From Gemmatimonadota bacterium (GTDB lineage Bacteria; Gemmatimonadota; Gemmatimonadetes; Gemmatimonadales; GWC2-71-9), in assembly GCA_016713785.1 (NCBI GenBank), contig JADJOM010000003.1, forward strand, positions 496,001 to 560,000: 64,000 nucleotides of DNA, read 5' to 3'. The position numbers and the translations under genes are program-made. The notes below the pieces were generated by a model. It saw only the letters and a list, made by a program, of their open reading frames with translations, was not told the DNA's origin and did no database searches. Shown in pieces: positions 52,514-61,649 of the stretch (position 1 is its first letter; each line of letters starts with the position of its first letter).

Positions 52514-53916
52514 ACGGTGTCGCATGGTGGCTGGGCGGGATGGCCGCGGGGGCCGCCGGGGCACTGATCATCCGCCGGGGGCAGGGCGAGGCGGCCCCGC
52601 GGATCGGCGCCGACCCGGTCCTGCTCCCCGACCCGGCGCTGCGCTGGCTGGCCGACGCCCGCGGCGCCCAGGGGCTCTGGGTGGCGCATCCGCCGCGGGA
52701 GGGCAGCGACCAGCCGCACTGGGACCGGGTGGTGCCGGGCGGCCGGCTCTCTCCGACCGCCACGGCCGCCGTCGAGGCCAGGCTGGCGGCGCTGCGCGAT
52801 CGCGCGGCGTCGGGGGCGGAGCGGATCGACGCCGGCGTCCTGCTGTACGCCTCCGCGGGCGGGCTCATCGCCGGGATGCTGCTCCCCGCCGACACGGCGC
52901 CCGACGTGCTGCGGCAGGGGGGCGATGACCTGGTGGCGCTGCTGGATGGACTGGGCCGCAAGCCGCTCCTCGACAAGGCGATGTCGGAGGACGACGGGCC
53001 GGTCGAATCGCTCGGCAGCATCGGCCTGCGACTGGCCTACCAGCTGGAGCGGATCCTCACCGCGGAGGTGATCGTGGTGGTCGAGATCCAGGGCACGGTG
53101 CGGGTGATCGGCACCTCGGGCCGGGCCGACCGCCGCCTGCTCGACACCTTTGCCCAGCCGGGGAGCCCGCTGTTCCAGGTGGCCAGCGGCGAGGTGCCCT
53201 CGCTCACCAGCATCGCCGACCCGCTGGGTGGCATCGTGCACGACCGCCGCAGCCACTTCACCCCCGCGATCATCTTCCCGATCCGGCACTTCGACGAGAC
53301 GGTGGGCGCGGTGGCGTTCTGGACCGACGACAATGGCGAGCCGATCGGCCCGGTGATCGCCGAGGTGCAGGAAGCGCTGCGGAACGCCGGGCCACGGATG
53401 GTGCGGGCCCGCAAGCTGGAGGAGATGGGCAACGCCGCCGTCACCGACCCGCTCACGGGGCTCAAGAACCGCCGTGGGCTGGACGAGGCGATGCGCCGGG
53501 TGGGGATCAGCCAGGGCACCCTGATCTACGCCGACCTCGACAAGTTCAAGCTGCTCAACGACACCATGGGGCACCACGCCGGCGATGCCGCGCTGGTGCA
53601 CTTCTCCCGCCTGGTGCACGACGTGATCCGCGGCGGCGACACCGCCGCCCGCATCGGCGGGGAGGAGTTCGCCATCTGGCTGCCGGGGGCCTCCATGGTA
53701 TACGGGGCCAAGGTGGCGGACCGGATCCGCATCCGGCTCGGCACCACCACCTGGGACTGGCAGGGACGGACCTGGCCGCTCAGTGCGAGCTTCGGCGTGG
53801 CCGCGCTGCCGGACACCTCGCGCAGCCTCGAAAACCTCCCCGCCCAGGCCGACGCGGCACTGATGGAAGCCAAGCGGCAGGGCCGCGACCGGGTCGAGAC
53901 GGCGCGACCGCTGTAG
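52510..53916 (+). CDS. Diguanylate cyclase (GGDEF) with N-terminal anchor and GAF-like region
   Basis: The 468-residue protein should make c-di-GMP. The active site GGEEF is at residues 383-387, with the inhibitory I-site RGGD at 374-377 exactly five residues before it. The GGDEF start NAAVTDPLTGLKNRRGLDE is intact. A short hydrophobic N-terminal segment (WWLGGMAAGAAGALII) may anchor it. Residues about 60-300 form GAF-like sensor regions without recognisable ligand residues. It is the last gene of the dus-larB-corA operon (ATGA overlap). Confidence 0.9.
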   Translation: MNGVAWWLGGMAAGAAGALIIRRGQGEAAPRIGADPVLLPDPALRWLADARGAQGLWVAHPPREGSDQPHWDRVVPGGRLSPTATAAVEARLAALRDRAASGAERIDAGVLLYASAGGLIAGMLLPADTAPDVLRQGGDDLVALLDGLGRKPLLDKAMSEDDGPVESLGSIGLRLAYQLERILTAEVIVVVEIQGTVRVIGTSGRADRRLLDTFAQPGSPLFQVASGEVPSLTSIADPLGGIVHDRRSHFTPAIIFPIRHFDETVGAVAFWTDDNGEPIGPVIAEVQEALRNAGPRMVRARKLEEMGNAAVTDPLTGLKNRRGLDEAMRRVGISQGTLIYADLDKFKLLNDTMGHHAGDAALVHFSRLVHDVIRGGDTAARIGGEEFAIWLPGASMVYGAKVADRIRIRLGTTTWDWQGRTWPLSASFGVAALPDTSRSLENLPAQADAALMEAKRQGRDRVETARPL

Positions 53917-53933
53917 CCCACGCAGCGCACGAC

Positions 53934-53981
53934 CAGCCGCTCCGCCGGCCGGGGACCTTTCCCCAGCCCGCGGAGCGGCTG
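53934..53981. terminator. Bidirectional terminator between the cyclase and the VWA gene
   Basis: CAGCCGCTCCGC and its complement pair over 12 bp around a 24-base loop, which itself has a GGGGA/TCCCC stem. Both convergent genes end beside it. Confidence 0.6.
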
Positions 53982-54001
53982 TCGTTCCCCCGCCGCCCGG
54001 C

Positions 54002-56146
54002 TCACTCCTCCCGCGAGTACTGCCGGGCGAGCTGGGCGTACCGGCTGACCAGCTCCAGGAACTCCGCGCGGTAGCCCTCCGGGTCCTCGCCCAGGGCCAG
54101 CTGGGCGCGGGACAGGACACTCTCCACCGAGGCCGTGCCCCGGAACCCCGACCCCCGCAGCAGCAGACCGAACTCCGCCACCGCCGACGCGAAGCGCAGG
54201 TTCGCGCTGCCCCGTCGGGCCACCTGCGGGGGAGCGTAGCTCGCCGTCAGCAGCCGGCTGAGGCTCCCCGCCGGGTCCTTGTACCGCAGCTTGGCGGTGA
54301 CCCACTCCTGTCCCGTCCGACCCAGCTCGGTCAGGCCGGCGTGCTGGTAGCGAAGCTCCTGCGGCTGCTCCACCGCCAGTTCCGGATCGGCCGGGATGAT
54401 CTCGTACAGGGCGGTGACGCTGTGGCCGGCGCCAAGGTCTCCGGCGTCCTTGCGGTCATCGTCGAAGTCTTCCCGCGCCAGCACCCGGTTCTCGTACCCG
54501 ACCAGCCGGTAGCCGGCCACCCGGGCGGGGTTGAACTCGAGCTGCAGCTTCACGTCCTTGGCGATGGTGTGCAGGGTGCCGCCGAGTTCGCTGACGAACA
54601 CCCGGCGGGCCTCCCGCAGGTTGTCGACGTAGGCGTAGTGACCGTTCCCCTGGTCCGCCAGCTGCTCCATCCGGGCGTCCTTGAGGTTGCCGGTGCCGAA
54701 GCCGAGCACGGTAAGGAATACGCCGCTTTCCCGCTTCTCCTCGATGAGCCGGACCAGCTCGGCCTCGCTGCTCACGCCCACGTTGAAGTCGCCGTCGGTG
54801 GCCAGGATCACCCGGTTGTTGCCGCCACGCTGGAACTGCTCCGTGGCCACCTGGTACGCCAGCTGGATCCCCGCGCCGCCCGCGGTGGAGCCGCCCGCCT
54901 CCAGCCGGTCGATCGCCGCCAGGATGGTGCCCTTGGCGCTCCCCGGCGTGGAGGGAAGGACCAGCCCGGCCGCGCCCGCGTAGACCACGATGGCCACCCG
55001 GTCGCGCGGGCGGAGCTGCTGCACCAGCAGGCGGAAGGCCTGCTGCACCAGGGGCAGCTTGTCGGGGCTGTCCATCGAGCCCGAGACGTCGAGCAGGAAC
55101 ACCAGGTTGCTGGGCGGCAGCTGGTCCAGGTCCAGGCGGCGGCCCTGCAGGCCCACCAGCAGCAGCCGGTGCGCCTCGTTCCACGGGCAGGCGCCCTGTT
55201 CGAGGGTCACCGTGAAGGGATGCCGCCCGGCGGGGGCGGGGTAGTCGTAGGGGAAGTAGTTGACCATCTCCTCGATGCGCACCGCGTCCGGCGGCGGCAG
55301 CATGCCCTCGGTGAGGAAGCGGCGGACGTTGGTGTACGAGGCGGCGTCCACGTCGATCGAGAAGGTCGACAGCGGCTCCGCGACGGGGTCGCGGAAGCGG
55401 TGCTCCACGATCCGGCTGTATTCCTCGCTGCCCGGGGTGGCAGGGGTGGTGCGCGCCGTCCCCGCGCCGCCCATCCCGATCACGCCGGGCTGGGCGTTGC
55501 CGAACTCGGCGGCGGTGCCGCCCGGGGTGACCGATGCCTGCTCGAAGCCGCCGGTCGAGACGTCCACGCCGCCGATGAACTGCCCACCGCGGTGACCGCC
55601 CTGCACCGGCACCCCGTCGACGTACGCCGCGGACTCGTCCGCGCGCCCGCTACGGACCGAGATGCCCGGCTGCAGCGCGAGTGCGCCGCTGATGCGCTCG
55701 GTCGGCAGGGCGCCCGCGTATTCCCCGGTGATGTTCTGACGGGTGGAGACCGCGTCCCGGGGGATGAGCGCATTCATGGCGCTGACGACCGTGATCTCCT
55801 GCAGCTCGATGGGGCTCTGTTCGAGGGTGACGTCCTGGATGGTGGCGCTGTCGGCGGCCACGCGCAGGCCCCTGACGAGCATCGGCCGGTAGCCCACGAA
55901 GCAGGCCCGCAGGTCGTAGGTGCCGGGCGCGACGCTGTCGATGCGGTAGCGTCCCGCCGGGTCCGCCACCGCGCCCCGCGCCCCCGGGTCGAGCTGCACC
56001 TGCGCCCCGGGGATGGGATCCCCCGCGCCGTCGACCACCGTGCCGGCCACCGTGCCCATCGGGCCGGGCGGGACCACGGGCGCGACCAGCCCGAGCCCGA
56101 GCGCCAGGATCCCGGGGAACCACCGACCTGCCTGGAATGCGTGCAT
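54002..56146 (-). CDS. Von Willebrand factor A protein (YfbK-like) with carboxypeptidase-regulatory and TonB-plug-like domains
   Basis: The 714-residue secreted protein has a signal peptide, then a carboxypeptidase regulatory-like beta domain (about 30-112, GTVAGTVVDGAGDPIPGAQV). Next comes a TonB-receptor plug-like region (about 113-225, LQEITVVSA and ISGALALQPGISV, then YVDGVPVQGG), then the YfbK N-terminal block, a VWA domain with an intact MIDAS (DVSGS at about 353-357), and DUF3520 at the end. There is no beta-barrel after the plug. The ATG at 56146 has GGAGG upstream. It is transcribed alone toward the terminator at 53934. Confidence 0.85.
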   Translation of the reverse strand: MHAFQAGRWFPGILALGLGLVAPVVPPGPMGTVAGTVVDGAGDPIPGAQVQLDPGARGAVADPAGRYRIDSVAPGTYDLRACFVGYRPMLVRGLRVAADSATIQDVTLEQSPIELQEITVVSAMNALIPRDAVSTRQNITGEYAGALPTERISGALALQPGISVRSGRADESAAYVDGVPVQGGHRGGQFIGGVDVSTGGFEQASVTPGGTAAEFGNAQPGVIGMGGAGTARTTPATPGSEEYSRIVEHRFRDPVAEPLSTFSIDVDAASYTNVRRFLTEGMLPPPDAVRIEEMVNYFPYDYPAPAGRHPFTVTLEQGACPWNEAHRLLLVGLQGRRLDLDQLPPSNLVFLLDVSGSMDSPDKLPLVQQAFRLLVQQLRPRDRVAIVVYAGAAGLVLPSTPGSAKGTILAAIDRLEAGGSTAGGAGIQLAYQVATEQFQRGGNNRVILATDGDFNVGVSSEAELVRLIEEKRESGVFLTVLGFGTGNLKDARMEQLADQGNGHYAYVDNLREARRVFVSELGGTLHTIAKDVKLQLEFNPARVAGYRLVGYENRVLAREDFDDDRKDAGDLGAGHSVTALYEIIPADPELAVEQPQELRYQHAGLTELGRTGQEWVTAKLRYKDPAGSLSRLLTASYAPPQVARRGSANLRFASAVAEFGLLLRGSGFRGTASVESVLSRAQLALGEDPEGYRAEFLELVSRYAQLARQYSREE

Positions 56147-56325
56147 GACCGCCTCCTCCCCGCCGGGCTCCGGGCCCGGCGGGCGTTGCCTGACGAACGC
56201 CTCGGGGGCGCCGCGCCAGATCAGGTTGTGAGGTAGTGCGGTCTCGGCCAAGACCAGTGGACTGCAGCAGTGGCGACGCGCAAGCGGGTGATGCAGCGCA
56301 CATGTTGCACGGGGCGACGCCCTGC

Positions 56326-56354
56326 TTGAATCGGAGGGGACGCGCCACTAGCTT
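56326..56354 (+). promoter_or_regulatory. ssrA promoter
   Basis: TTGAAT (56326-56331) and TAGCTT (56349-56354) are 17 bases apart, with the mature tmRNA 5' end ten bases further on. The rest of the 218-base gap back to the VWA gene shows nothing I can name. Confidence 0.7.
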
Positions 56355-56364
56355 CCGTGCACCC

Positions 56365-56727
56365 GGGGGCGACTGGCTTCGACGGGTTTGATGAAAGGAT
56401 CGCTGCGTGCCCAGGTCCAGGTTCCTGGCTAAACCGTCTGGAACGATTCAACTGCCAACACTGAATTGGCGATGGCTGCGTAAGCTGAGCTTCTAGCTCG
56501 CTTGTCGCTCCACCTCCGAGGGTAGCCCGCCTGGGGCGATCCGCGGCGGAACGAAAATCCGGGCTGGCGGTCGCCGAAGCCCCGACGGCGATCGCGAGAT
56601 CTTCGGGGATAGAGCCTGGGAAGGCTGGTGCAGCGCCGGTCCAGGTCGACGCGAGAAGATGCACCTACGCACGTAGGCGCGGTTCTGGAAGCTCACTCGG
56701 ACGAGGGTTCGATTCCCTCCGCCTCCA
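56365..56727 (+). ncRNA. ssrA: Transfer-messenger RNA (tmRNA)
   Basis: The 5' end GGGGGCG pairs with CGCCTCC at 56720-56726 to make the seven-base-pair acceptor stem, with discriminator A56727. The T arm (GAGGG, loop TTCGATT, CCCTC) is at 56703-56719, and GGCTTCGACGGG matches the 5' tRNA-like part. CCA is not encoded. The tag frame is 56442-56480 and reads NDSTANTELAMAA before TAA at 56481-56483, preceded by GTC TGG, one of which would be the resume codon. Length is about 363 nt, normal for a one-piece tmRNA. It rescues stalled ribosomes and tags the product for proteolysis. Confidence 0.93.
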
Positions 56728-56743
56728 TCCGGTTCCACCCGAT

Positions 56744-56783
56744 GCACGCATCCCCCCGGGGCCCGCCCCGGGGGGATGCGTGC
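56744..56783. terminator. Terminator after ssrA, shared with the glycosyltransferase gene
   Basis: An 18-bp perfect stem, starting GCACGCATCCCCCC, has a CCCG loop. The stop codon of the convergent gene begins two bases later. Confidence 0.75.
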
Positions 56784-56784
56784 G

Positions 56785-58005
56785 TCAGGGCGCCTCCTCC
56801 GACGCCAGCCGGCGCACCAGCTCCCGCAGCACCCGCTCATCCGCCTCCCAGTGGTACCGGGTCCGGATCGCCTCGCGACCCGCCGCGGCCATCCGCGCGC
56901 GCAGGGCCGGGTCCACGGCCAGCGTGCCGATCGCGCTCGCCAGCGCCTGCGGCGCGGCGTCGGCCGCGAGCAGCCCGCAACCGGCCTCGCGCACCACCCG
57001 CGCGAGCGGGGCGGCATCCGAGGTCACCACCGGCAGGCCCGCCGCCATGAAGTCGAACAGCTTGTTGGGGATCGTGGTCTCCATCCATGGGTTGCGCAGG
57101 TGGGGGACCAGCCCGATGTCCGCGGCGGCCACGCGCGCGAGCGCGGCCTCGTGCGGCAGCTGGCCCGTGAAGGCCAGCCGCTCCGGTGGAAGTCCCCGCG
57201 CGGCCGCCTGCTCCTGGACGAGCGCAAGATCCCGCCCGCCGCCGATGACCGTGAGGCGCACCGGGACGCGCGCGGCATGCAGCAGGGCCGCAGCTTCCAC
57301 GAGGCGGCCGATGCCCCGCGGGAGCTCGACGATGCCGAGGTAGACCGCCTCGACCGGCTGGCCTGCTGGCCGCGACCCTGGGGGCGTGGCCGAGAGCCGG
57401 GAGAGCGGCGGGGTGTTCGAGACCACCGAGACCCGAGCCGGCGGCACGCCCGCCGCCACCAGGCGGTCCCGGGACTCCTCCACCACGACCATCGTATGGC
57501 TCATCCGCGGCAGCACCCCACGCTCGATCCCGGCGGCCAGCCGCGGGTTGCGGACCAGGTAGTCCAGCGCCCCGTGCCGGCCGGCGTCCCACGTGGTCTG
57601 CAGGAGGGCGGGGTAGTCCTCGGCCATGTCGAAGAGGACGGGGATGCCCAGCGGCGCCGCGACCCGGAGCGCCAGGGGCGCGAGCGGAAGGTCGCGCACG
57701 ATGAGCAGCCGCGCGCGGCTCTCGCGCAGGACCCGCCGGGTCAGGCCGGCCCAGCGGGGGTTGAAGAAGGCGGGGAACTGCAGCAGCCCGTCGACCCGGG
57801 CCGGCAGCCAGGGCAGGGGGGACAGCCGGTGGACCGTCCCCTCGGGCAGTCGCTCGGAGGCCGTGGCCCGGGAACGATTGCGGGCCACGAGGTGCACCTC
57901 GTGGCCCGCCGCCGCCAGCGAGCGGCATACCTTCTCGGTCCGAACATCCCATGGGTACTCGGCGTCCCACAGGTAGACGATGGGAGCCGGGGCCGGGGAT
58001 GTCAT
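56785..58005 (-). CDS. Glycosyltransferase, GT4-like
   Basis: The 406-residue protein has a GT-B fold. The N-terminal half opens IVYLWDAEYPWDVRTEKVCRSL and has HEVHLVARNR; the C-terminal half has AVYLGIVELPRGIGRLVEA, then LTVIGGGRDL and PNKLFDFMAAGLPVVTSDAAPLARV, the usual nucleotide-sugar block of family GT4. It probably adds sugars to a surface polymer or lipid. The acceptor cannot be told. The ATG at 58005 gives the family start; the frame further upstream overlaps DUF2911. It is 17 bases after that gene and may be in one unit with purEK. Confidence 0.82.
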   Translation of the reverse strand: MTSPAPAPIVYLWDAEYPWDVRTEKVCRSLAAAGHEVHLVARNRSRATASERLPEGTVHRLSPLPWLPARVDGLLQFPAFFNPRWAGLTRRVLRESRARLLIVRDLPLAPLALRVAAPLGIPVLFDMAEDYPALLQTTWDAGRHGALDYLVRNPRLAAGIERGVLPRMSHTMVVVEESRDRLVAAGVPPARVSVVSNTPPLSRLSATPPGSRPAGQPVEAVYLGIVELPRGIGRLVEAAALLHAARVPVRLTVIGGGRDLALVQEQAAARGLPPERLAFTGQLPHEAALARVAAADIGLVPHLRNPWMETTIPNKLFDFMAAGLPVVTSDAAPLARVVREAGCGLLAADAAPQALASAIGTLAVDPALRARMAAAGREAIRTRYHWEADERVLRELVRRLASEEAP

Positions 58006-58022
58006 GACCGGGACGCGGTGGG

Positions 58023-58601
58023 TCAGCGTCCCGGAGTCACCGGGATGGTGACCCGGGTCTTCTCCCACTCGAGCAGCAGGTTGACCGCCCCAGCGGCGCC
58101 GGGCTCGGCGCGGAAGGTGAGGCTCTCCACCGCGGTGGCGAGGGCCGAGCTCCGGGCCGTGCCGTGCCCGACCTCCTGCGCCTTCACCGCGTCGGTGTAC
58201 GCCGACTCGTGGCCCCACTGGGTGATGGACCGGTTGGGGATGACCTGCCACTCCGTGGCGCCGGGGACCGTGTAGAGGGAGTACGACCCGGCGGCCAGCG
58301 CCACGCCGGCGACGACGATCGGCCCGGTGGTGTGGAGCATCGTGGGCTCATTGGCGCCGGTGCGCCACAGCGTGCCGAAGGGCACGAAGCTGCCGCCGAT
58401 CATGGTGCGGCCCTTCGCGGCCGGCCTGCTGTAGCAGAGCTTCACCTCGGCGCTGCCGACCTTGAAGGTGAGGGAATCGAGCGGGCTGCCGCGCCGCGCG
58501 AGGGGCATCCGTTCGGCGTTCATGACGATGCAGGCGGCCGGGGCGGGCGCGGGGCCGGCCAGGGGCAGCGTGAGCGTGGCGAGCAGGGCAGGGAGCAGCA
58601 T
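58023..58601 (-). CDS. Secreted DUF2911 protein
   Basis: The 192-residue protein has a signal peptide (MLLPALLATLTLPLAGPAPAPA) and the DUF2911 core: LTFKVGSAEVKLCYSRPAAKGRTMIGG (in part), FGTLWRTGANEPTML, AAGSYSLYTVPG and WQVIPNRSITQWG. The family is common in Bacteroidota and Gemmatimonadota and of unknown role. The ATG at 58601 has GAGG seven bases upstream. It lies 32 bases after purK. Confidence 0.85.
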   Translation of the reverse strand: MLLPALLATLTLPLAGPAPAPAACIVMNAERMPLARRGSPLDSLTFKVGSAEVKLCYSRPAAKGRTMIGGSFVPFGTLWRTGANEPTMLHTTGPIVVAGVALAAGSYSLYTVPGATEWQVIPNRSITQWGHESAYTDAVKAQEVGHGTARSSALATAVESLTFRAEPGAAGAVNLLLEWEKTRVTIPVTPGR

Positions 58602-58633
58602 GGAAACCTCGGTGGTTCTCGTGAGGGAGTGGA

Positions 58634-59760
58634 TCAGCGTTCCGTCAGGCGTTGACGGGCCGCGAGCGCGCCCGCCAGGGCCAGCTCCGGCGCCCCGGCA
58701 AGCACGGTGAGATGCCCCATCTTGCGGCCGGGGCGAGGCTCGGTCTTGCCGTAGAGGTGCAGGTGCACGCCGGGATCGGCGAGCGCCCGGTCCCAGCGGG
58801 GCGGGCCGCCGGCCCACAGGTCGCCGAGCAGGTTGACCATCGTGGCGGGCCGGAGCAGGCTGGTGTCGCCGAGGGGGAGCCCGGCCACGGCCCGCACCTG
58901 CTGCTCGAACTGGTCGGTGGCGCAGGCGTCGAGGGTGTAGTGCCCGCTGTTGTGGGGCCGCGGGGCCATCTCGTTGACCACCAGCCGCCCGCCCCCCACC
59001 ACGAAGAACTCCACCGCCATGGTGCCCACGTAGTCCATGGCGGTGGCCAGCCGGGCCGCGGCCTCGCGTGCTTCCGCTGCCAGGGCGTCGGGGACCCGGG
59101 CCGGCACCACTGAGGTGTCGAGGATCCCCTGCACGTGGCGGTTTTCCGCGACCGGGTAGGTCACGATGCTGCCGTCCGTGCCACGCGCCAGCACCACCGA
59201 GATCTCCGCGTCGAGGTCGAGGCGCGCCTCGAGGACGCAGGGCTGGCCCCCGAACCCGCGGAAGGCCGCGACCAGCTCCTCGAGCGTGCCGATGCCGGCC
59301 TGGCCCTTCCCGTCGTAGCCCAGGCGCGACGTCTTGAGCAGCGCCGGCGCCTTGATGTGCCGGAACGCCTCGGCGCAGTCGGCCTCGCGCAGGATGGGAT
59401 GGAACGGCGCGGTGTCGAGGCCGTGGGTCCGCGCGAAGGTCTTCTCGGCCTCGCGGTCCTGGGTCACCTGCACCGCCTCCGGGCCGGGCCGCACCGGGCA
59501 GAACTGCCGCAGGAAGGCGAGGCTGTCGGCGGGGACGTTCTCGAACTCGGTGGTGACCGCGCAGGCCAGGCCGCCGAGCTCGCGCAGGGCGGCCTGGTCG
59601 GTGTAGGCGGCGTGCAGGTGCCGGGTGGCGATCCGTCCCGCGGGGCTCGCCGGGTCGGGATCGAGGACCGCCACCTCGAAGCCCATCCGCAGGGCGGCCT
59701 GGGTGAACATGCGGCCCAGCTGCCCGCCACCGAGAAGGCCGAGCATGGCGCCCGGCTGGA

Positions 59761-59764
<4 letters not shown>
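58634..59764 (-). CDS. purK: 5-(carboxyamino)imidazole ribonucleotide synthase
   Basis: The 376-residue ATP-grasp enzyme makes N5-CAIR from AIR, ATP and bicarbonate in purine synthesis. It starts LGLLGGGQLGRMFTQAA and has TTEFENVPADSL. The ATP-grasp blocks are LLKTSRLGYDGKGQAGIG and VNEMAPRPHNSGHYTLDAC. Its start overlaps purE by four bases; PurE uses its product directly. Confidence 0.95.
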
Positions 59765-60255
<491 letters not shown>

Positions 60256-60303
60256 CCCGACCTCAGGGAAACGGGGTTCCGGGGCGTCCGGCCGCGCGGC
60301 AGG

Positions 60304-60332
60304 AATAAATCCCGCCCCGGGGCCCGGGGCAA
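60304..60332 (-). promoter_or_regulatory. Probable purEK promoter
   Basis: On the minus strand, TTGCCC (60327-60332) and TTTATT (60304-60309) are 17 bases apart. The leader would be about 42 bases. No purine riboswitch fold is visible. Confidence 0.5.
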
Positions 60333-60345
60333 GCGCGGCGCGCCT

Positions 60346-60699
60346 TCAGCCCTGGGGGTTCCGGAAGATGAAGTAGACGGCGCCCAGGATGCAGGTCGCC
60401 GCGTAGAGGTAGTCGAGCTTGAATGGCTGCTTCATGTACAGGATGGCGAAGGGGACGAACACCGTGAGCGTGATCGCCTCCTGCAGGATCTTGAGCTGAC
60501 CCAGGTTGAGCGCGGTGTACCCGATCCGGTTGGCGGGCACCTGGAGCAGGTACTCGAAGAGGGCGATGCCCCAGCTCACCAGCGCGGCGACCCACCAGGG
60601 CCGGTCGGTCAGGTTGCGCAGGTGGGCATACCAGGCAAAGGTCATGAAGACGTTTGACAGGCTGAGCAGACCGACGGTCCGGAAGAGGACGGCGTTGAT
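60346..60699 (-). CDS. DUF486 (DMT-like) membrane protein, probable ATC start
   Basis: The protein has about four membrane helices and the DUF486 core NVFMTFAWYAHL, GYTALNLGQLKILQEAITL and FAILYMKQPFKLDYL. The first ATG (60645) would remove the first helix and leave 99 residues. The frame stays open upstream with family-like sequence (INAVLFRTVGLLSLS). An ATC at 60697-60699 sits five bases after a perfect GGAGG (60705-60709), giving 117 residues, the usual family length. No ATG, GTG or TTG occurs between. Function is unknown; the family resembles small drug/metabolite transporters. Confidence 0.75.
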   Translation of the reverse strand: MNAVLFRTVGLLSLSNVFMTFAWYAHLRNLTDRPWWVAALVSWGIALFEYLLQVPANRIGYTALNLGQLKILQEAITLTVFVPFAILYMKQPFKLDYLYAATCILGAVYFIFRNPQG

Positions 60700-60827
60700 G
60701 GGAACCTCCGGGGAAAGGGGCGAGACCGCGTGGTCGGGGTCCGTGGGGTGGCCGTGTGCTCACGGGCCCCGGCCGGCGTACCGGTCGGGGCCCGTGCGGT
60801 GCTGCCCGCCGTCGGGTGCCGCCAGGC

Positions 60828-61460
60828 TCAGGCCTGGTCCTGCACCTTGAAGACGAAGGCCGCCAGCGCTCCGCCGACGAACGGGCCGACGAGGTAGAGC
60901 CAGACGCTGCTGAACGACCCGCCGCCCATGAGGGCGTGCACGATCGTCGGACCGAGGCCCACGGCCGGGTTGAAGGCGCCGCCGGAGACTCCGCCCCCCG
61001 CGAACGCCGCCACGACCACCGTGAAGCCGATGGCCAGACCGTAGAAGGAATTGCCCGTGGTCTTGTCGCTGGTGGCGGCGTTGAGCACCACGAGCGCCAG
61101 CGCAAACGTATAGAGGACCTCCACCAGCAGCGCCGCCACGACGGAAGCCGTCGGGGATGGGGCCGGGGCGAACGTCTGCCCCATGATCAGGTAGACCGCG
61201 AGGCTCGCCACCACCGCGCCGAGCACCTGCGCCACCATGTACGGGGCCAGTTCGGACGCGGGCAGCTTGCCCCGCAGCATCACCGCGAGCGAGACGGCCG
61301 GGTTGTAGTGCCCACCCGAGATGTGCCCGCCCATGTAGACCATGATCATGAGCGAGGCGCCGATGGCGAGCGGCGCCATGGCCGAGCCGGCGAGGACGGT
61401 GAGACCGATGGTCAGGACGAGGAACATGGTGCCGAGGAACTCGGTCAGGTACTTGGGCAT
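60828..61460 (-). CDS. Aquaporin / MIP family channel
   Basis: The 210-residue channel has six membrane helices and both NPA loops, HYNPAVS and GAFNPAVG. The arginine that usually follows the second NPA is replaced (NPAVG rather than NPAR), which in this family is associated with altered selectivity. The first loop is preceded by GGHISGGHYNPA. The ATG at 61460 gives the common MPKYLTEFLGT start; the frame from 61487 adds nine residues. It is divergent from the gene at 61650. Confidence 0.85.
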   Translation of the reverse strand: MPKYLTEFLGTMFLVLTIGLTVLAGSAMAPLAIGASLMIMVYMGGHISGGHYNPAVSLAVMLRGKLPASELAPYMVAQVLGAVVASLAVYLIMGQTFAPAPSPTASVVAALLVEVLYTFALALVVLNAATSDKTTGNSFYGLAIGFTVVVAAFAGGGVSGGAFNPAVGLGPTIVHALMGGGSFSSVWLYLVGPFVGGALAAFVFKVQDQA

Positions 61461-61611
61461 CGGGAGCCTCGATGGAGGGTGGGGCAAGGGGTCCGGCTCG
61501 CCCGGCGGACGAGAGGAGGGGTCGCCGGGCGGCGGGTAATTGGTACCGGGGCCCCCGCTGGCGCAAGGGGCTGCCGCCCGGGGCTCGCTGGCGTCCGGGA
61601 GGGCCGGTGGC

Positions 61612-61617
61612 TAGCTT
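61612..61617 (+). promoter_or_regulatory. -10 box TAGCTT for the gene at 61650
   Basis: TAGCTT lies 32 bases before the ATG, and CGGAG just before the start codon can serve as Shine-Dalgarno. The -35 region is not clear. Confidence 0.35.
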
Positions 61618-61649
61618 GGCGGGCTCGGACCTCATCCCCCGGAGCCGAC

